From positions 1-13,454 of the forward strand of contig JAZGGH010000160.1 of the NCBI GenBank assembly GCA_036480335.1: DNA of 13,454 bases, written 5' to 3'. Positions 6,144-13,454 of this stretch are shown here, piece by piece. The translations under genes were made by a program, and so were the position numbers. Position 1 is the stretch's first letter. Every line of letters starts with the position of its first letter. The notes beneath the pieces are model-generated. The model saw only the letters and a list, made by a program, of their open reading frames with translations, searched no databases and had not been told where the DNA came from. This DNA comes from JAZGER01 sp036480335 (GTDB lineage Bacteria > Pseudomonadota > Gammaproteobacteria > DSM-19610).

Positions 6144-7019
6144 TCAACAATCAGGAGCATCCTGGTTAACCCTAAACCGGTCTAATTTCTGGTGCAATGG
6201 CGATCTATTGCAAGCCTGGGCAATAAAACCCCGCCATTGGGCTGGCATTTGTAACAACGCCGCATCTGCACCCAGCCGATCAGGAAAAGCCGCGAAAACA
6301 CAGGCGCCACTACCCGTCATACGCGCCGAGCTGAAACCATTTAACCAACTAATCGCTTTCGCCACCTGCGGGTAACGTTTTAAAACAACCGGTTCCAGCT
6401 GATTCGAGCTATTTCCCGAAACAAAGTCGGCTATTGTGATTCGCTGGCCGTTCCTTGTCAATTGCAGATCAGAAAATATTTCTGCGCTAGAAACACTCAC
6501 GCCCGGATAAATCACCAGATACCAGCATTCATCCAGAACAGTTACCGGCTTCAACTCCTCACCAATGCCTTCAGCCCATGCCGCATGCCCACGGATAAAA
6601 ACCGGCACATCGGCACCAATTTTTAGAGCCAGATCAGCCAGTTGCGGAATAGATAGACCCGTATTCCAAAGCCGATTCAAGACCAGCAAGGTAGTAGCAG
6701 CATCTGAACTACCACCACCAAGCCCACCTCCCACTGGCAGTTTTTTATCAATACCAATGCTTGCACCAAAGTAGCAGCCGGTTAATTTTTTTAATAATTT
6801 TGCCGATTTTATTATAATATCCTGCGATTCAGTAATCTGTTCGTTACCGGCAATTCGCCTGATCTGACCGTCACCTTCTGATTCAAACCAGAGCTGATCT
6901 CCATAATCGAGAAACTGGAACAACGTCTGAAGTTCGTGATAGCCATCAGAACGACGGCCGGTAACATGCAAAAACAGGTTCAATTTTGCTGGCGCAGGCC
7001 AGGGGCCGGAACGCAGCAT
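6144..7019 (-). CDS. ispE: 4-diphosphocytidyl-2-C-methyl-D-erythritol kinase
   Basis: GHMP kinase that phosphorylates CDP-methylerythritol in the non-mevalonate (MEP) route to isoprenoids; cytoplasmic. The 291-residue protein has the N-terminal substrate motif PAPAKLNLFLHV (8-19, with Lys12), the glycine-rich ATP loop LPVGGGLGGGSSDAA (94-108), the catalytic Asp137 in GADVPVF, and the third GHMP motif MTGSGACVFAAF near the C-terminus. Length is normal for the family (about 283 in E. coli). The ATG at 7019 is 2 nt after the lolB stop, with GGAA about 6 nt upstream inside the lolB end, so the two genes are coupled. tRNA-Gln and prs follow on the same strand. Confidence 0.96.
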   Translation of the reverse strand: MLRSGPWPAPAKLNLFLHVTGRRSDGYHELQTLFQFLDYGDQLWFESEGDGQIRRIAGNEQITESQDIIIKSAKLLKKLTGCYFGASIGIDKKLPVGGGLGGGSSDAATTLLVLNRLWNTGLSIPQLADLALKIGADVPVFIRGHAAWAEGIGEELKPVTVLDECWYLVIYPGVSVSSAEIFSDLQLTRNGQRITIADFVSGNSSNQLEPVVLKRYPQVAKAISWLNGFSSARMTGSGACVFAAFPDRLGADAALLQMPAQWRGFIAQACNRSPLHQKLDRFRVNQDAPDC

Positions 7020-7021
7020 AT

Positions 7022-7636
7022 TTATTCCAACTTCCAGGCATCAACCAGTAGTTTCACACTGAGATCGGCCTGTGTCAGGGTAATTTTTCCCGGCAACCAG
7101 TGGTTTTTGACCTCTTTGTAGCGTGAATAGCTGATTTTCCAGCCATCCTGGTGCAGCGTATCCAGTGCCGCTTCATCGTTCAATTGATGCTGTTCGTCAC
7201 TGTCCGGTCGTGGCAAACCCAGAATCCAGTAACGTAAACCTTCAACCGGCAATTGCCAGCCTGTTTGTTCCACAAGCAACTGTTCAGCACTAGCGGAATA
7301 AAGCGCAGTTTTACCTGCCTGCCGCAATTCAACCCTTTGGTCCGAACCGATTAACTGCATGACTCCATAGCCTAACGGCCCTCGTAACTGGATATCATAG
7401 CTATCAGGACTCTGCTGCCACTCATAGGATGCGGTCCAGCCCGTCACTTCATCTCTGATAGCAATCCGCCCACTGGCTGTCCAGTGATGAATAGCGGAGA
7501 GCTGGCTTTGTCTCATCTGCCAGCGGGCATTGTCAACGGCTAGTTGTTTAACTGGGCGACCAGCACAACCCGCTAACACGGTGAGTAACAGAGCGGTAGT
7601 ACAATACCGGGAGTTAATATACTTTTCTAGGCGCAT
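7022..7636 (-). CDS. lolB: Outer-membrane lipoprotein receptor LolB
   Basis: LolB receives lipoproteins from the periplasmic carrier LolA and inserts them in the outer membrane; it is itself a lipoprotein. The 204-residue precursor has a type II signal peptide with lipobox LAGC (21-24). Residue +2 is Ala, not Asp, so it should itself be sorted to the outer membrane. The mature part has the LolB features WTASGRIAIRDEVTGWTASYEW, the LRGPLG stretch that includes the protruding-loop region of the family, and GLRYWILGLPRP. The C-terminus LVDAWKLE is typical. The start at 7636 has AGGG a few bases upstream and lies 22 nt after the TPR gene, with ispE coupled behind. This order is shared with Pseudomonas. 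Confidence 0.93.
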   Translation of the reverse strand: MRLEKYINSRYCTTALLLTVLAGCAGRPVKQLAVDNARWQMRQSQLSAIHHWTASGRIAIRDEVTGWTASYEWQQSPDSYDIQLRGPLGYGVMQLIGSDQRVELRQAGKTALYSASAEQLLVEQTGWQLPVEGLRYWILGLPRPDSDEQHQLNDEAALDTLHQDGWKISYSRYKEVKNHWLPGKITLTQADLSVKLLVDAWKLE

Positions 7637-7658
7637 AACCCTGAACCTGTTTGCCAGG

Positions 7659-9449
7659 CTACGGATCCAGTCGTTTCAGTGTTTCCTGGAGCACTAGATT
7701 GTCCGGCGCTACCTGGGTGCCTGCATGCCAGAGTTTTCTGGCGCCATCTTTGTCTCCCATGAACCAGAGAACTTCCCCCAGGTGAGCGGCAATTTCCGCA
7801 TCGTGTGTTAATTCATAGGCTTTGCCCAAATACGTTCTGGCTTCTTGCAGATTACCCAGACGATACTGCACCCATCCCATACTATCCATAATAGACGGAT
7901 CATCCGGTGACTGGTCCAATGCTCTTTTTATCAGTTGATAGGCTTCCTGAAAGCGTGTTGTACGATCAGCCAGAGTATAACCATAGGCATTCAACGCCCT
8001 GACATTATCAGGCTCGACAGCCAGAATTGCCTTGAAATCCTCTTCGGCAACGTCCAGATAATCAAGCTGTTCTGCGATCAGGGATCGAGAGTAGCGAATA
8101 TCCAGATCATTTGGCAGCGATTCAAGGTACTGGCTATATAAATCGTAGGCGGCACGGGTTTGACCGGCATCATCCAGCAACTCTGCCTCAACCATGACCA
8201 GTCGTTGGGTATGCGCGGGCTGAGTCAATCGAAGATTTTGCAATCTACCTCGCGCTTCATCCAGGCGCCCACTTTCCGCTTCGATTTTTGCCAGGCGAAC
8301 CTGTGCATCAAGTAAATGCTCTCCATGCTCGATTTTTCGATAATTCTCAGTCGCTCTTGTCGGCTGATTGCGGTCTTCTGCAATTGCACCAAGATAGTAG
8401 TAAGCAGTATTTTGCTGATATTTGAGATCGACCAATTTCTGAAAATATTTTTCTGCAGTCGAGAGGTCTTTTTCACCCAGATAAAGCAGAGCAAGCGAAT
8501 AAACAACCTGGCCTTCTCTGGGCCGTTTGTTATGCAGCTTTTCAAACTGTTTGATCGCCTCCTTTAGATCGCGGGCATCTACGAGTAGTCGCGCATAGGC
8601 CAGTCGTAGCTCATAGTCGTTTGAATTCCGCGCCAGTGCTTTTTTAAGGTCTCTCACAGCCAGTTTGGCCTGACCATTCTTTGACTGAATCTGCGCATGT
8701 AAAATTAACGCCTGTACCCAGTCAGGTCGCAGAGAAAGAATATGGCTGACTTCCTGCTCAGCCAATGCCCAATCTTCAGCACTCACAGCCAGTTTCGCGT
8801 ACATTAGCCTGACATTTGCATCATCCGGTCTTGTTGAAAGCAGCTTTTTTACAACCTGGAGGGTACGCGCCTTATCCGGCTCACGCAGTAAAACAGCGGT
8901 TAACTTACTGTAGGTTTCCTCATCACTTTCATGCGTAGTAGAAACCAGATAGTCAAGGTGTTTTTCTGCCTCGATAATATTGCCGCTGCGCAAGGCTAAA
9001 GCTATCAGCGCCCGTCGCGCTTCCTGGTTATCAGGAACCAGCTCAAGCCAGCGTTGTCCAGCAGCCTGTGCCATTTTCTGATCCTTACCGTACAAGGCAA
9101 TCTTAAAAGCTCTTTCAGCAACTCGCGGATCGCTCGATAACCGCGCCGCCTGCAGATAGCTAGGCCCAGAAACATCAATACGCCCACGCTGCCCAGCAAT
9201 TTCACCGAGTAGAATATCGAAGAGCAACGGCCCGGTAAGTACCTCTTTGGGTAAATCAGACCTGGCAGCATCACCCAGTTTAACCTTTACTGCGTGTGCT
9301 TTTTCATCATCAGTCACTGCCTTATCTGCTTTGGGAACTAGTCCTGCACAGCCTTCAAGCAGAATCAGAAGCATAAAAACTGCCAAATACGGGAATTTTC
9401 CTTTACAACACATCATGTTTTGATTCACTACTTTGTTGATAACCGTCAT
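7659..9449 (-). CDS. lbcA: TPR-repeat outer-membrane lipoprotein, LbcA-like
   Basis: A 596-residue protein with an N-terminal hydrophobic leader ending in LLEGC (Cys34), then tetratricopeptide repeats from about residue 108 to the end. Recognisable repeat units include those around NAYGYTLADRT and DSMGWVQYRLGNLQEARTYLGKAYEL near the C-terminus. In Pseudomonas aeruginosa the gene between hemA and lolB (PA4667, LbcA) encodes a TPR lipoprotein that binds the periplasmic protease CtpA and promotes degradation of peptidoglycan hydrolases. Position, length and architecture match, so I infer the same role, but no ctpA is in the window. The lipobox has Glu at -2, which is unusual. The start is uncertain: ATG codons at 9416 and 9413 give a more normal signal peptide than 9449, and none has a good ribosome binding site. 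It is divergent from hemA. Confidence 0.8.
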   Translation of the reverse strand: MTVINKVVNQNMMCCKGKFPYLAVFMLLILLEGCAGLVPKADKAVTDDEKAHAVKVKLGDAARSDLPKEVLTGPLLFDILLGEIAGQRGRIDVSGPSYLQAARLSSDPRVAERAFKIALYGKDQKMAQAAGQRWLELVPDNQEARRALIALALRSGNIIEAEKHLDYLVSTTHESDEETYSKLTAVLLREPDKARTLQVVKKLLSTRPDDANVRLMYAKLAVSAEDWALAEQEVSHILSLRPDWVQALILHAQIQSKNGQAKLAVRDLKKALARNSNDYELRLAYARLLVDARDLKEAIKQFEKLHNKRPREGQVVYSLALLYLGEKDLSTAEKYFQKLVDLKYQQNTAYYYLGAIAEDRNQPTRATENYRKIEHGEHLLDAQVRLAKIEAESGRLDEARGRLQNLRLTQPAHTQRLVMVEAELLDDAGQTRAAYDLYSQYLESLPNDLDIRYSRSLIAEQLDYLDVAEEDFKAILAVEPDNVRALNAYGYTLADRTTRFQEAYQLIKRALDQSPDDPSIMDSMGWVQYRLGNLQEARTYLGKAYELTHDAEIAAHLGEVLWFMGDKDGARKLWHAGTQVAPDNLVLQETLKRLDP

Positions 9450-9463
9450 AATAATGATATAGC
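9436..9463 (+). promoter_or_regulatory. Candidate promoter for hemA in the divergent region
   Basis: TTGATA (9436-9441), a 16-nt spacer and TATAGC (9458-9463). The upstream box is good and the downstream one is mediocre. It would give a leader of about 90 nt for hemA. The -10 box lies inside a short inverted repeat, TATAG-CA-CTATA (9458-9469), that would read similarly on the other strand. The site is in the shared region between the two divergent genes. Confidence 0.25.
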
Positions 9464-9557
9464 ACTATACGCAATTGCGGTAACTGGAAACAGTAGCACT
9501 TGTATTCATACCGCCCTTAACGGAAAATTTCATGTTTGCATTACGATAATCTGGCCC

Positions 9558-10814
9558 ATGGCACTTATAACGCTCGGTATAAATCATCAAACGGCTCCGG
9601 TGGAGCTACGCGAACAGGTCGCCTTTACAAGCGCACGTCTGCCCGTTGCTCTGCTTGAATTACGGCAACTGCCTTCTGTCAGTGAATCTGCCATCATTTC
9701 TACCTGTAATCGTACGGAATTATACTGCTATGGAAATCAAACAGATAGCGGCCGGTTAAGCAAATGGCTGAGCGATTTCCATGGCCTGAAAGACGATATT
9801 ATCCAGCCTTACCTCTATAAATATACTGACAAAGAAGCAGTCAGGCATATTCTCCGTGTTGCTGGCGGTCTCGATTCTCTAATTCTGGGCGAACCGCAGA
9901 TTCTTGGTCAAGTAAAACAGGCTTATCATCAGGCGAATAACGCTGGCACATTGGACTTTTTGTTATCAAGGCTATTCCAGCACACCTTTTCAGTCGCTAA
10001 ACAGATACGAACAGACACAAGCATTGGTGAGAGCCCTGTGTCTGTCGCCTTTGCTGCAGTCAGGCTGGCCAAGCAGTTTTTCAGCCGTTTTGAAGAACAT
10101 ACCGCACTGCTCATCGGCGCAGGCGAAACGATTGAGCTGACAGCCCGCCATCTGCATGAACAAGGGCTTGGGCGCATCATTATTGCTAACCGCACGCTAA
10201 GCAATGCTCGCCATCTGGCGGCCCAGTTTGAAGGATATGCAATAGATCTGGAGGAGATCCCCGTGCATCTTGCCGAAGCAGATATTGTCATTTCATCAAC
10301 CGCCTGCGAACACGCTATTCTGACCGCAGAAACCGTCAGACAGGCGCTAAAAAAACGTCGTCATAAACCTGTATTTATGGTGGACATCGCCGTTCCCAGA
10401 GATATTGACCCTGACATCGCAAAATTTGATGATATTTATCTGTATACAGTTGATGATCTGACCGAGGTCATCCAGGAAAACATGAAATCCCGTCAACAGG
10501 CAGCCCTGCAGGCAGAAGAGATTGTCGATACGCAGGTCGATAAATTTATGGCCTGGCTACGCGGTCAGGATGCAGTAGGCAGCATACGCCTGTTTCGCTC
10601 ACGTGCAGAAGCAGAGCGCGATCAGGTACTGGAAAAAGCCCGCCAGATGCTTGCATCGGGTAAGCCCCCAGAAGCAGCTATCGAATTTATTGCCAATACT
10701 TTAACCAATAAATTGCTTCATCAGCCGACGATTCGTTTGCGCGCAGCAGCTGCTGAAAACCAGCACGAAATCATCAGAGCGGCTATTGAACTTTTTGACC
10801 TGAAAGAAGAATAA
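9558..10814 (+). CDS. hemA: Glutamyl-tRNA reductase
   Basis: First committed step of tetrapyrrole synthesis by the C5 route: NADPH-dependent reduction of glutamyl-tRNA to glutamate-1-semialdehyde. I chose the ATG at 9558 because MALITLGINHQTAPVELREQVAF aligns with known HemA starts and gives 418 residues, the length in E. coli; the frame stays open upstream to 9420 but that part is not HemA-like. The active-site Cys50 is present in STCNRTELY. His97 lies in AVRHILRVAGGLDSLILGEPQILGQVK, the NADPH-site motif GAGET is at 187-191, and the C-terminal dimerisation helices are complete. There is no clear Shine-Dalgarno sequence. It is followed 2 nt later by prfA, so the genes are coupled. hemA-prfA-prmC is a standard gammaproteobacterial operon. 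Confidence 0.97.
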   Translation: MALITLGINHQTAPVELREQVAFTSARLPVALLELRQLPSVSESAIISTCNRTELYCYGNQTDSGRLSKWLSDFHGLKDDIIQPYLYKYTDKEAVRHILRVAGGLDSLILGEPQILGQVKQAYHQANNAGTLDFLLSRLFQHTFSVAKQIRTDTSIGESPVSVAFAAVRLAKQFFSRFEEHTALLIGAGETIELTARHLHEQGLGRIIIANRTLSNARHLAAQFEGYAIDLEEIPVHLAEADIVISSTACEHAILTAETVRQALKKRRHKPVFMVDIAVPRDIDPDIAKFDDIYLYTVDDLTEVIQENMKSRQQAALQAEEIVDTQVDKFMAWLRGQDAVGSIRLFRSRAEAERDQVLEKARQMLASGKPPEAAIEFIANTLTNKLLHQPTIRLRAAAAENQHEIIRAAIELFDLKEE

Positions 10815-10816
10815 CA

Positions 10817-11902
10817 TTGAAACCATCCATCAGAAAAAAACTCGACTCGATTGCTGAGAGACTGGAAGAAGTCAGTGCCTTACTCGCAGATCCGGAGGTA
10901 ATGACTGACAATAATAAATTCAGGGGGCTATCGGTAGAATATGCTCAGCTTAACCCTGTCATAATTAGCTACACAGCCTATAAAAGCGCACTTGATGATA
11001 TCGTAGTCGCAGAGGAGATGTTGAAAGATCCAGAAATGCACAGTCTTGCAGAAGAAGAGTTGAAGCTCTCAGAGGCGTCATTGGAGAGCCTGGAGCTTGA
11101 TTTACAAAAACATTTATTGCCTCAGGATGCAGATGATAACAAAAATGTGTTTCTTGAGATCCGTGCTGGCACAGGAGGTGATGAAGCTGCCATTTTTGCG
11201 GGAGATCTTTTTCGTATGTATTCCCGTTATGCGGAAAACAAACGCTGGAAGGTAGAAATCATCAGCACCAACGAAGGTGAACATGGTGGCTATAAGGAAA
11301 TCATTGCACGGATTGTCGGCCATGACGTCTACTCTAATCTGAAGTTTGAGTCTGGCGTACATCGTGTACAGCGAGTCCCGGAAACAGAATCCCAGGGCAG
11401 AATTCATACCTCTGCAGCCACGGTAGCTGTGTTGCCAGAAGCGGAGGAACAGGAAGAAATCGCGATCAATAGTGCTGATTTGAAAGTCGACACTTTTAGA
11501 GCGTCAGGTGCCGGGGGACAGCATATCAATAAAACAGATTCTGCGATTCGGATCACTCACTTACCGTCGGGAATGGTCATCGAATGTCAGGAAGAACGAT
11601 CCCAGCATAAGAACAGAGCGCGTGCTATGTCGCTGCTTGCTGCAAAACTCAGTACTGCTGAGCAAGACAAACGCCAGGCAGAAGAAACTGAAACACGTCG
11701 TAATCTTGTAGGCAGTGGTGATCGTTCTGAAAGAATACGTACCTATAATTATCCCCAGGGCCGAGTTACAGATCACAGAATCAATCTGACACTGTATAAA
11801 CTGGAAGACATTATTCAGGGGTCACTTGATCATGTAATTAAGCCACTCGTAAATGAACATCAGGCCGACAAACTGGCTGCACTGGGCGAATCAGTAGACT
11901 GA
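10817..11902 (+). CDS. prfA: Peptide chain release factor 1
   Basis: Class I release factor that reads UAA and UAG and triggers hydrolysis of the finished peptide. The TTG at 10817, 2 nt after the hemA stop, is chosen because the product then begins MKPSI, as in E. coli RF1, and has 361 residues against 360. The codon-recognition tripeptide has the RF1 form PxT (PET, 188-190, in RVPETESQGRIHTS). The catalytic GGQ is at 233-235 in RASGAGGQHINKTDSAIR. Residues about 1-100 form the charged helical N-terminal domain. No strong ribosome binding site is seen, so translation probably depends on coupling to hemA. prmC, whose product methylates the GGQ glutamine, follows after 23 nt. Confidence 0.97.
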   Translation: MKPSIRKKLDSIAERLEEVSALLADPEVMTDNNKFRGLSVEYAQLNPVIISYTAYKSALDDIVVAEEMLKDPEMHSLAEEELKLSEASLESLELDLQKHLLPQDADDNKNVFLEIRAGTGGDEAAIFAGDLFRMYSRYAENKRWKVEIISTNEGEHGGYKEIIARIVGHDVYSNLKFESGVHRVQRVPETESQGRIHTSAATVAVLPEAEEQEEIAINSADLKVDTFRASGAGGQHINKTDSAIRITHLPSGMVIECQEERSQHKNRARAMSLLAAKLSTAEQDKRQAEETETRRNLVGSGDRSERIRTYNYPQGRVTDHRINLTLYKLEDIIQGSLDHVIKPLVNEHQADKLAALGESVD

Positions 11903-11925
11903 TATTTAAATCCGTTGCCAGCGAA

Positions 11926-12768
11926 ATGAAAACAACCGTTCAAGCAGCGTTGACTGCCGCTATTCAAAAACTTGTCATGAGTGAAACAGCTCGAATAGAT
12001 GCTGAAATAATACTGGGTTATTGTTTGAGTAAAGAGCTCAGTTACCTGTACACCTGGCCCGAAGCAATTCTTTCAGATGAACAGCTGAGGTGTTTTAATG
12101 CTTATATTGAAAGAAGATGGTTAGGTGAACCCGTAGCTTATATCACCGGCTATCGTGATTTCTGGAATCAACGCCTCATAGTTTCAGAAAACGTTTTAAT
12201 ACCGAGACCAGAAACTGAATTATTAGTCGAGCGCTCATTAAAAAGACTGGGCCCCGTTGAAGTACTTTCAGTAGCAGATTTAGGCACCGGAACTGGTGCC
12301 ATTGCTATTGCTATTGCCAGCGAGAGGCCTCTATGCAATATAACAGCTACAGATGTTAGCCATGCCAATCTTAGCCTTGCTTGTAAGAATGCCAATGTTT
12401 ATAACCTTGAAAATATTCACTTTATCCTGTCTAACTGGTTAACAAGCCTGAAAGACAAAACATTCCATGTCATTATTTCTAATCCCCCCTATATCGTTAA
12501 GAATGATATTCACTTAACAACAGGTGATGTTAGGTATGAACCAGAGGAGGCGCTTGTTTCTGATGAGAATGGTTTGTCAGATATTCGAATAATAATCCGT
12601 GACTCAAAACGCGCTCTAAAAAATGGTGGCTGGTTATTAATAGAGCACGGTTATGATCAATCAAGAGACGTTCAGGATATTTTTAAACAGTATGGGTATA
12701 CAGGCATTGGTAGCTACAAAGATTTAAATGGTTGGCCTAGAATAACGGAAGGACAGATATACTATTGA
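11926..12768 (+). CDS. prmC: Release factor glutamine methyltransferase
   Basis: S-adenosylmethionine-dependent enzyme that N5-methylates the glutamine of the GGQ motif in release factors 1 and 2. The 280-residue product has a helical N-terminal domain (about 1-75) for release-factor binding. Next come FWNQRLIVSENVLIPRPETELLVE (79-102), the SAM-binding motif VADLGTGTGAIAIAIA (117-131), and the catalytic NPPY (186-189) in the form ISNPPYI. The C-terminus has the usual LIEHGYDQ segment. Start at ATG 11926 fits the family length (277 in E. coli); only a very weak ribosome binding site is visible. In hand-counted samples the gene is near 35-43 % G+C, lower than most neighbours, but the sequence is intact. 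It ends about 50 nt before a shared terminator facing the rRNA operon. Confidence 0.95.
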   Translation: MKTTVQAALTAAIQKLVMSETARIDAEIILGYCLSKELSYLYTWPEAILSDEQLRCFNAYIERRWLGEPVAYITGYRDFWNQRLIVSENVLIPRPETELLVERSLKRLGPVEVLSVADLGTGTGAIAIAIASERPLCNITATDVSHANLSLACKNANVYNLENIHFILSNWLTSLKDKTFHVIISNPPYIVKNDIHLTTGDVRYEPEEALVSDENGLSDIRIIIRDSKRALKNGGWLLIEHGYDQSRDVQDIFKQYGYTGIGSYKDLNGWPRITEGQIYY

Positions 12769-12811
12769 TAGTTTTTATTGCAAATGCCAATAGAAACAAT
12801 ATCTTTCGCAT

Positions 12812-12844
12812 AAAAAAAAGCCTCTGATATAATCAGAGGCTTTT
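12812..12844. terminator. Bidirectional intrinsic terminator between prmC and the rRNA operon
   Basis: GCCTCTGAT (12820-12828), loop ATA and ATCAGAGGC (12832-12840) form a perfect 9-bp stem. On the reverse strand it is followed by eight T (12819-12812), a strong terminator for the rRNA operon. On the forward strand it is followed by TTTT (12841-12844) and can end hemA-prfA-prmC transcripts. Confidence 0.88.
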
Positions 12845-12852
12845 GGATTAAA

Positions 12853-12969
12853 ACCTGGCAGTGTCCTACTTTCACATGGGAAACCCCACACTATCATTGG
12901 CGCTGAGCAGTTTCACTTCCGAGTTCGGAATGGGATCGGGTGGTTCACACTCGCTATGGCCGCCAGGCA
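12853..12969 (-). rRNA. rrf: 5S ribosomal RNA
   Basis: The reverse strand reads GCCTGGCGGCCATAGCGAG at the 5' end and GTAGGACACTGCCAGG at the 3' end, with the conserved internal CCGATCCCATTCCGAACTCG and GAAGTGAAAC segments of 5S rRNA. The 5' and 3' ends pair (CCTGGC / GCCAGG) as helix I. Ends are judged from alignment to E. coli by memory and may be off by a few bases. It is the last gene of the rRNA operon, followed by a strong terminator. Confidence 0.95.
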
Positions 12970-13073
12970 AACTGGTATGAAAAATAAAATAATAATTCTA
13001 TTTTTCAAATTCTAGAAAGTTGTAAAGCATTGGGTTGTTGTACCTGACCATTCCCAAACAGTTTGGGTGTTAT
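12970..13073 (-). other. 23S-5S internal transcribed spacer
   Basis: About 104 nt, strongly A+T-rich in the part next to 5S and holding no tRNA gene. Next to the 23S end it has the hairpin CCCAAAC-A-GTTTGGG (13053-13067). TGACCAT (13045-13051) is complementary to ATGGTCA (13074-13080), which is the mature 23S 3' end, so the hairpin is nested in a longer stem. These elements probably form the RNase III/E processing region. Confidence 0.75.

Positions 13074-13454
<381 letters not shown>

Noticed and set aside
5937..6375. Forward-strand ORFs of 82 and 127 codons across 5937-6185 and 5992-6375
   Set aside because: They read through the complement of tRNA-Gln. Their peptides (such as GRQDSNLR and TAGFEPAHAE) are the well-known false translations of tRNA genes found in databases, and the rest is antisense to ispE and prs.
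9420..9557. 46-residue N-terminal extension of HemA
   Set aside because: The extension has no HemA similarity, covers the divergent control region, and the ATG at 9558 matches the family start and length.
13020..13029. boxA-like TGCTTTACAA (reverse strand) in the 23S-5S spacer
   Set aside because: It lacks two bases of the boxA consensus and is in an unusual place for an antitermination site; too weak to annotate.

Overview
This window looks like a chromosomal segment of a gammaproteobacterium. The evidence is the gene order lbcA-like / lolB / ispE / tRNA-Gln / prs / rplY / pth / ychF, divergent from hemA / prfA / prmC. That is the layout I recall from Pseudomonas and relatives, and it differs from Enterobacterales in having the TPR gene, long-form L25 and tRNA-Gln inside the block. 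The 23S and 5S rRNA sequences are also gammaproteobacterial in character. Base composition is moderate: hand-counted 60-base samples run from about 35 to 55 % G+C, with prmC at the low end and napF at the high end. I cannot name the genus.

Layout, left to right. (1) 1-1414, + strand: the distal end of a periplasmic nitrate reductase cluster, napH (5' end outside the window), napB and napF, tightly packed. (2) 1480-1556, - strand: elongator tRNA-Met(CAT). A short region with two back-to-back promoters separates it from (3) 1653-2609, + strand: a membrane-anchored endonuclease/exonuclease/phosphatase-family protein of unknown substrate. (4) 2630-9449, - strand: a long housekeeping block, read right to left as TPR lipoprotein (LbcA-like), lolB, ispE, tRNA-Gln(TTG), prs, rplY, pth, ychF. 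(5) 9558-12768, + strand: hemA, prfA, prmC. (6) 12820-12840: a hairpin that can terminate on both strands. (7) 12853 to the right edge, - strand: 5S rRNA, a 23S-5S spacer, and about 380 nt of the 3' end of 23S rRNA. The rRNA operon therefore converges on prmC.

How the genes work together. NapH and NapF are iron-sulfur proteins and NapB is a diheme cytochrome; all three serve electron delivery to, or maturation of, the catalytic subunit NapA, which must be encoded to the left of the window. The large block is mostly translation and precursor supply: prs makes PRPP, rplY makes the 5S-binding protein L25, pth recycles peptidyl-tRNA, YchF binds ribosomes, ispE feeds isoprenoid synthesis, and lolB inserts outer-membrane lipoproteins. 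HemA starts tetrapyrrole synthesis from glutamyl-tRNA. PrfA is release factor 1, and PrmC methylates the glutamine of its GGQ motif.

I found no CRISPR array, insertion sequence, prophage, toxin-antitoxin pair or defence system, and no convincing undescribed multi-gene system. The points worth a second look are mostly regulatory: the divergent tRNA-Met promoter pair with a nearly leaderless neighbour, an intrinsic-terminator-like hairpin between prs and rplY, tRNA-Gln embedded in a protein operon, a nested inverted repeat over the 23S 3' end, and the membrane-anchored phosphodiesterase-fold protein.
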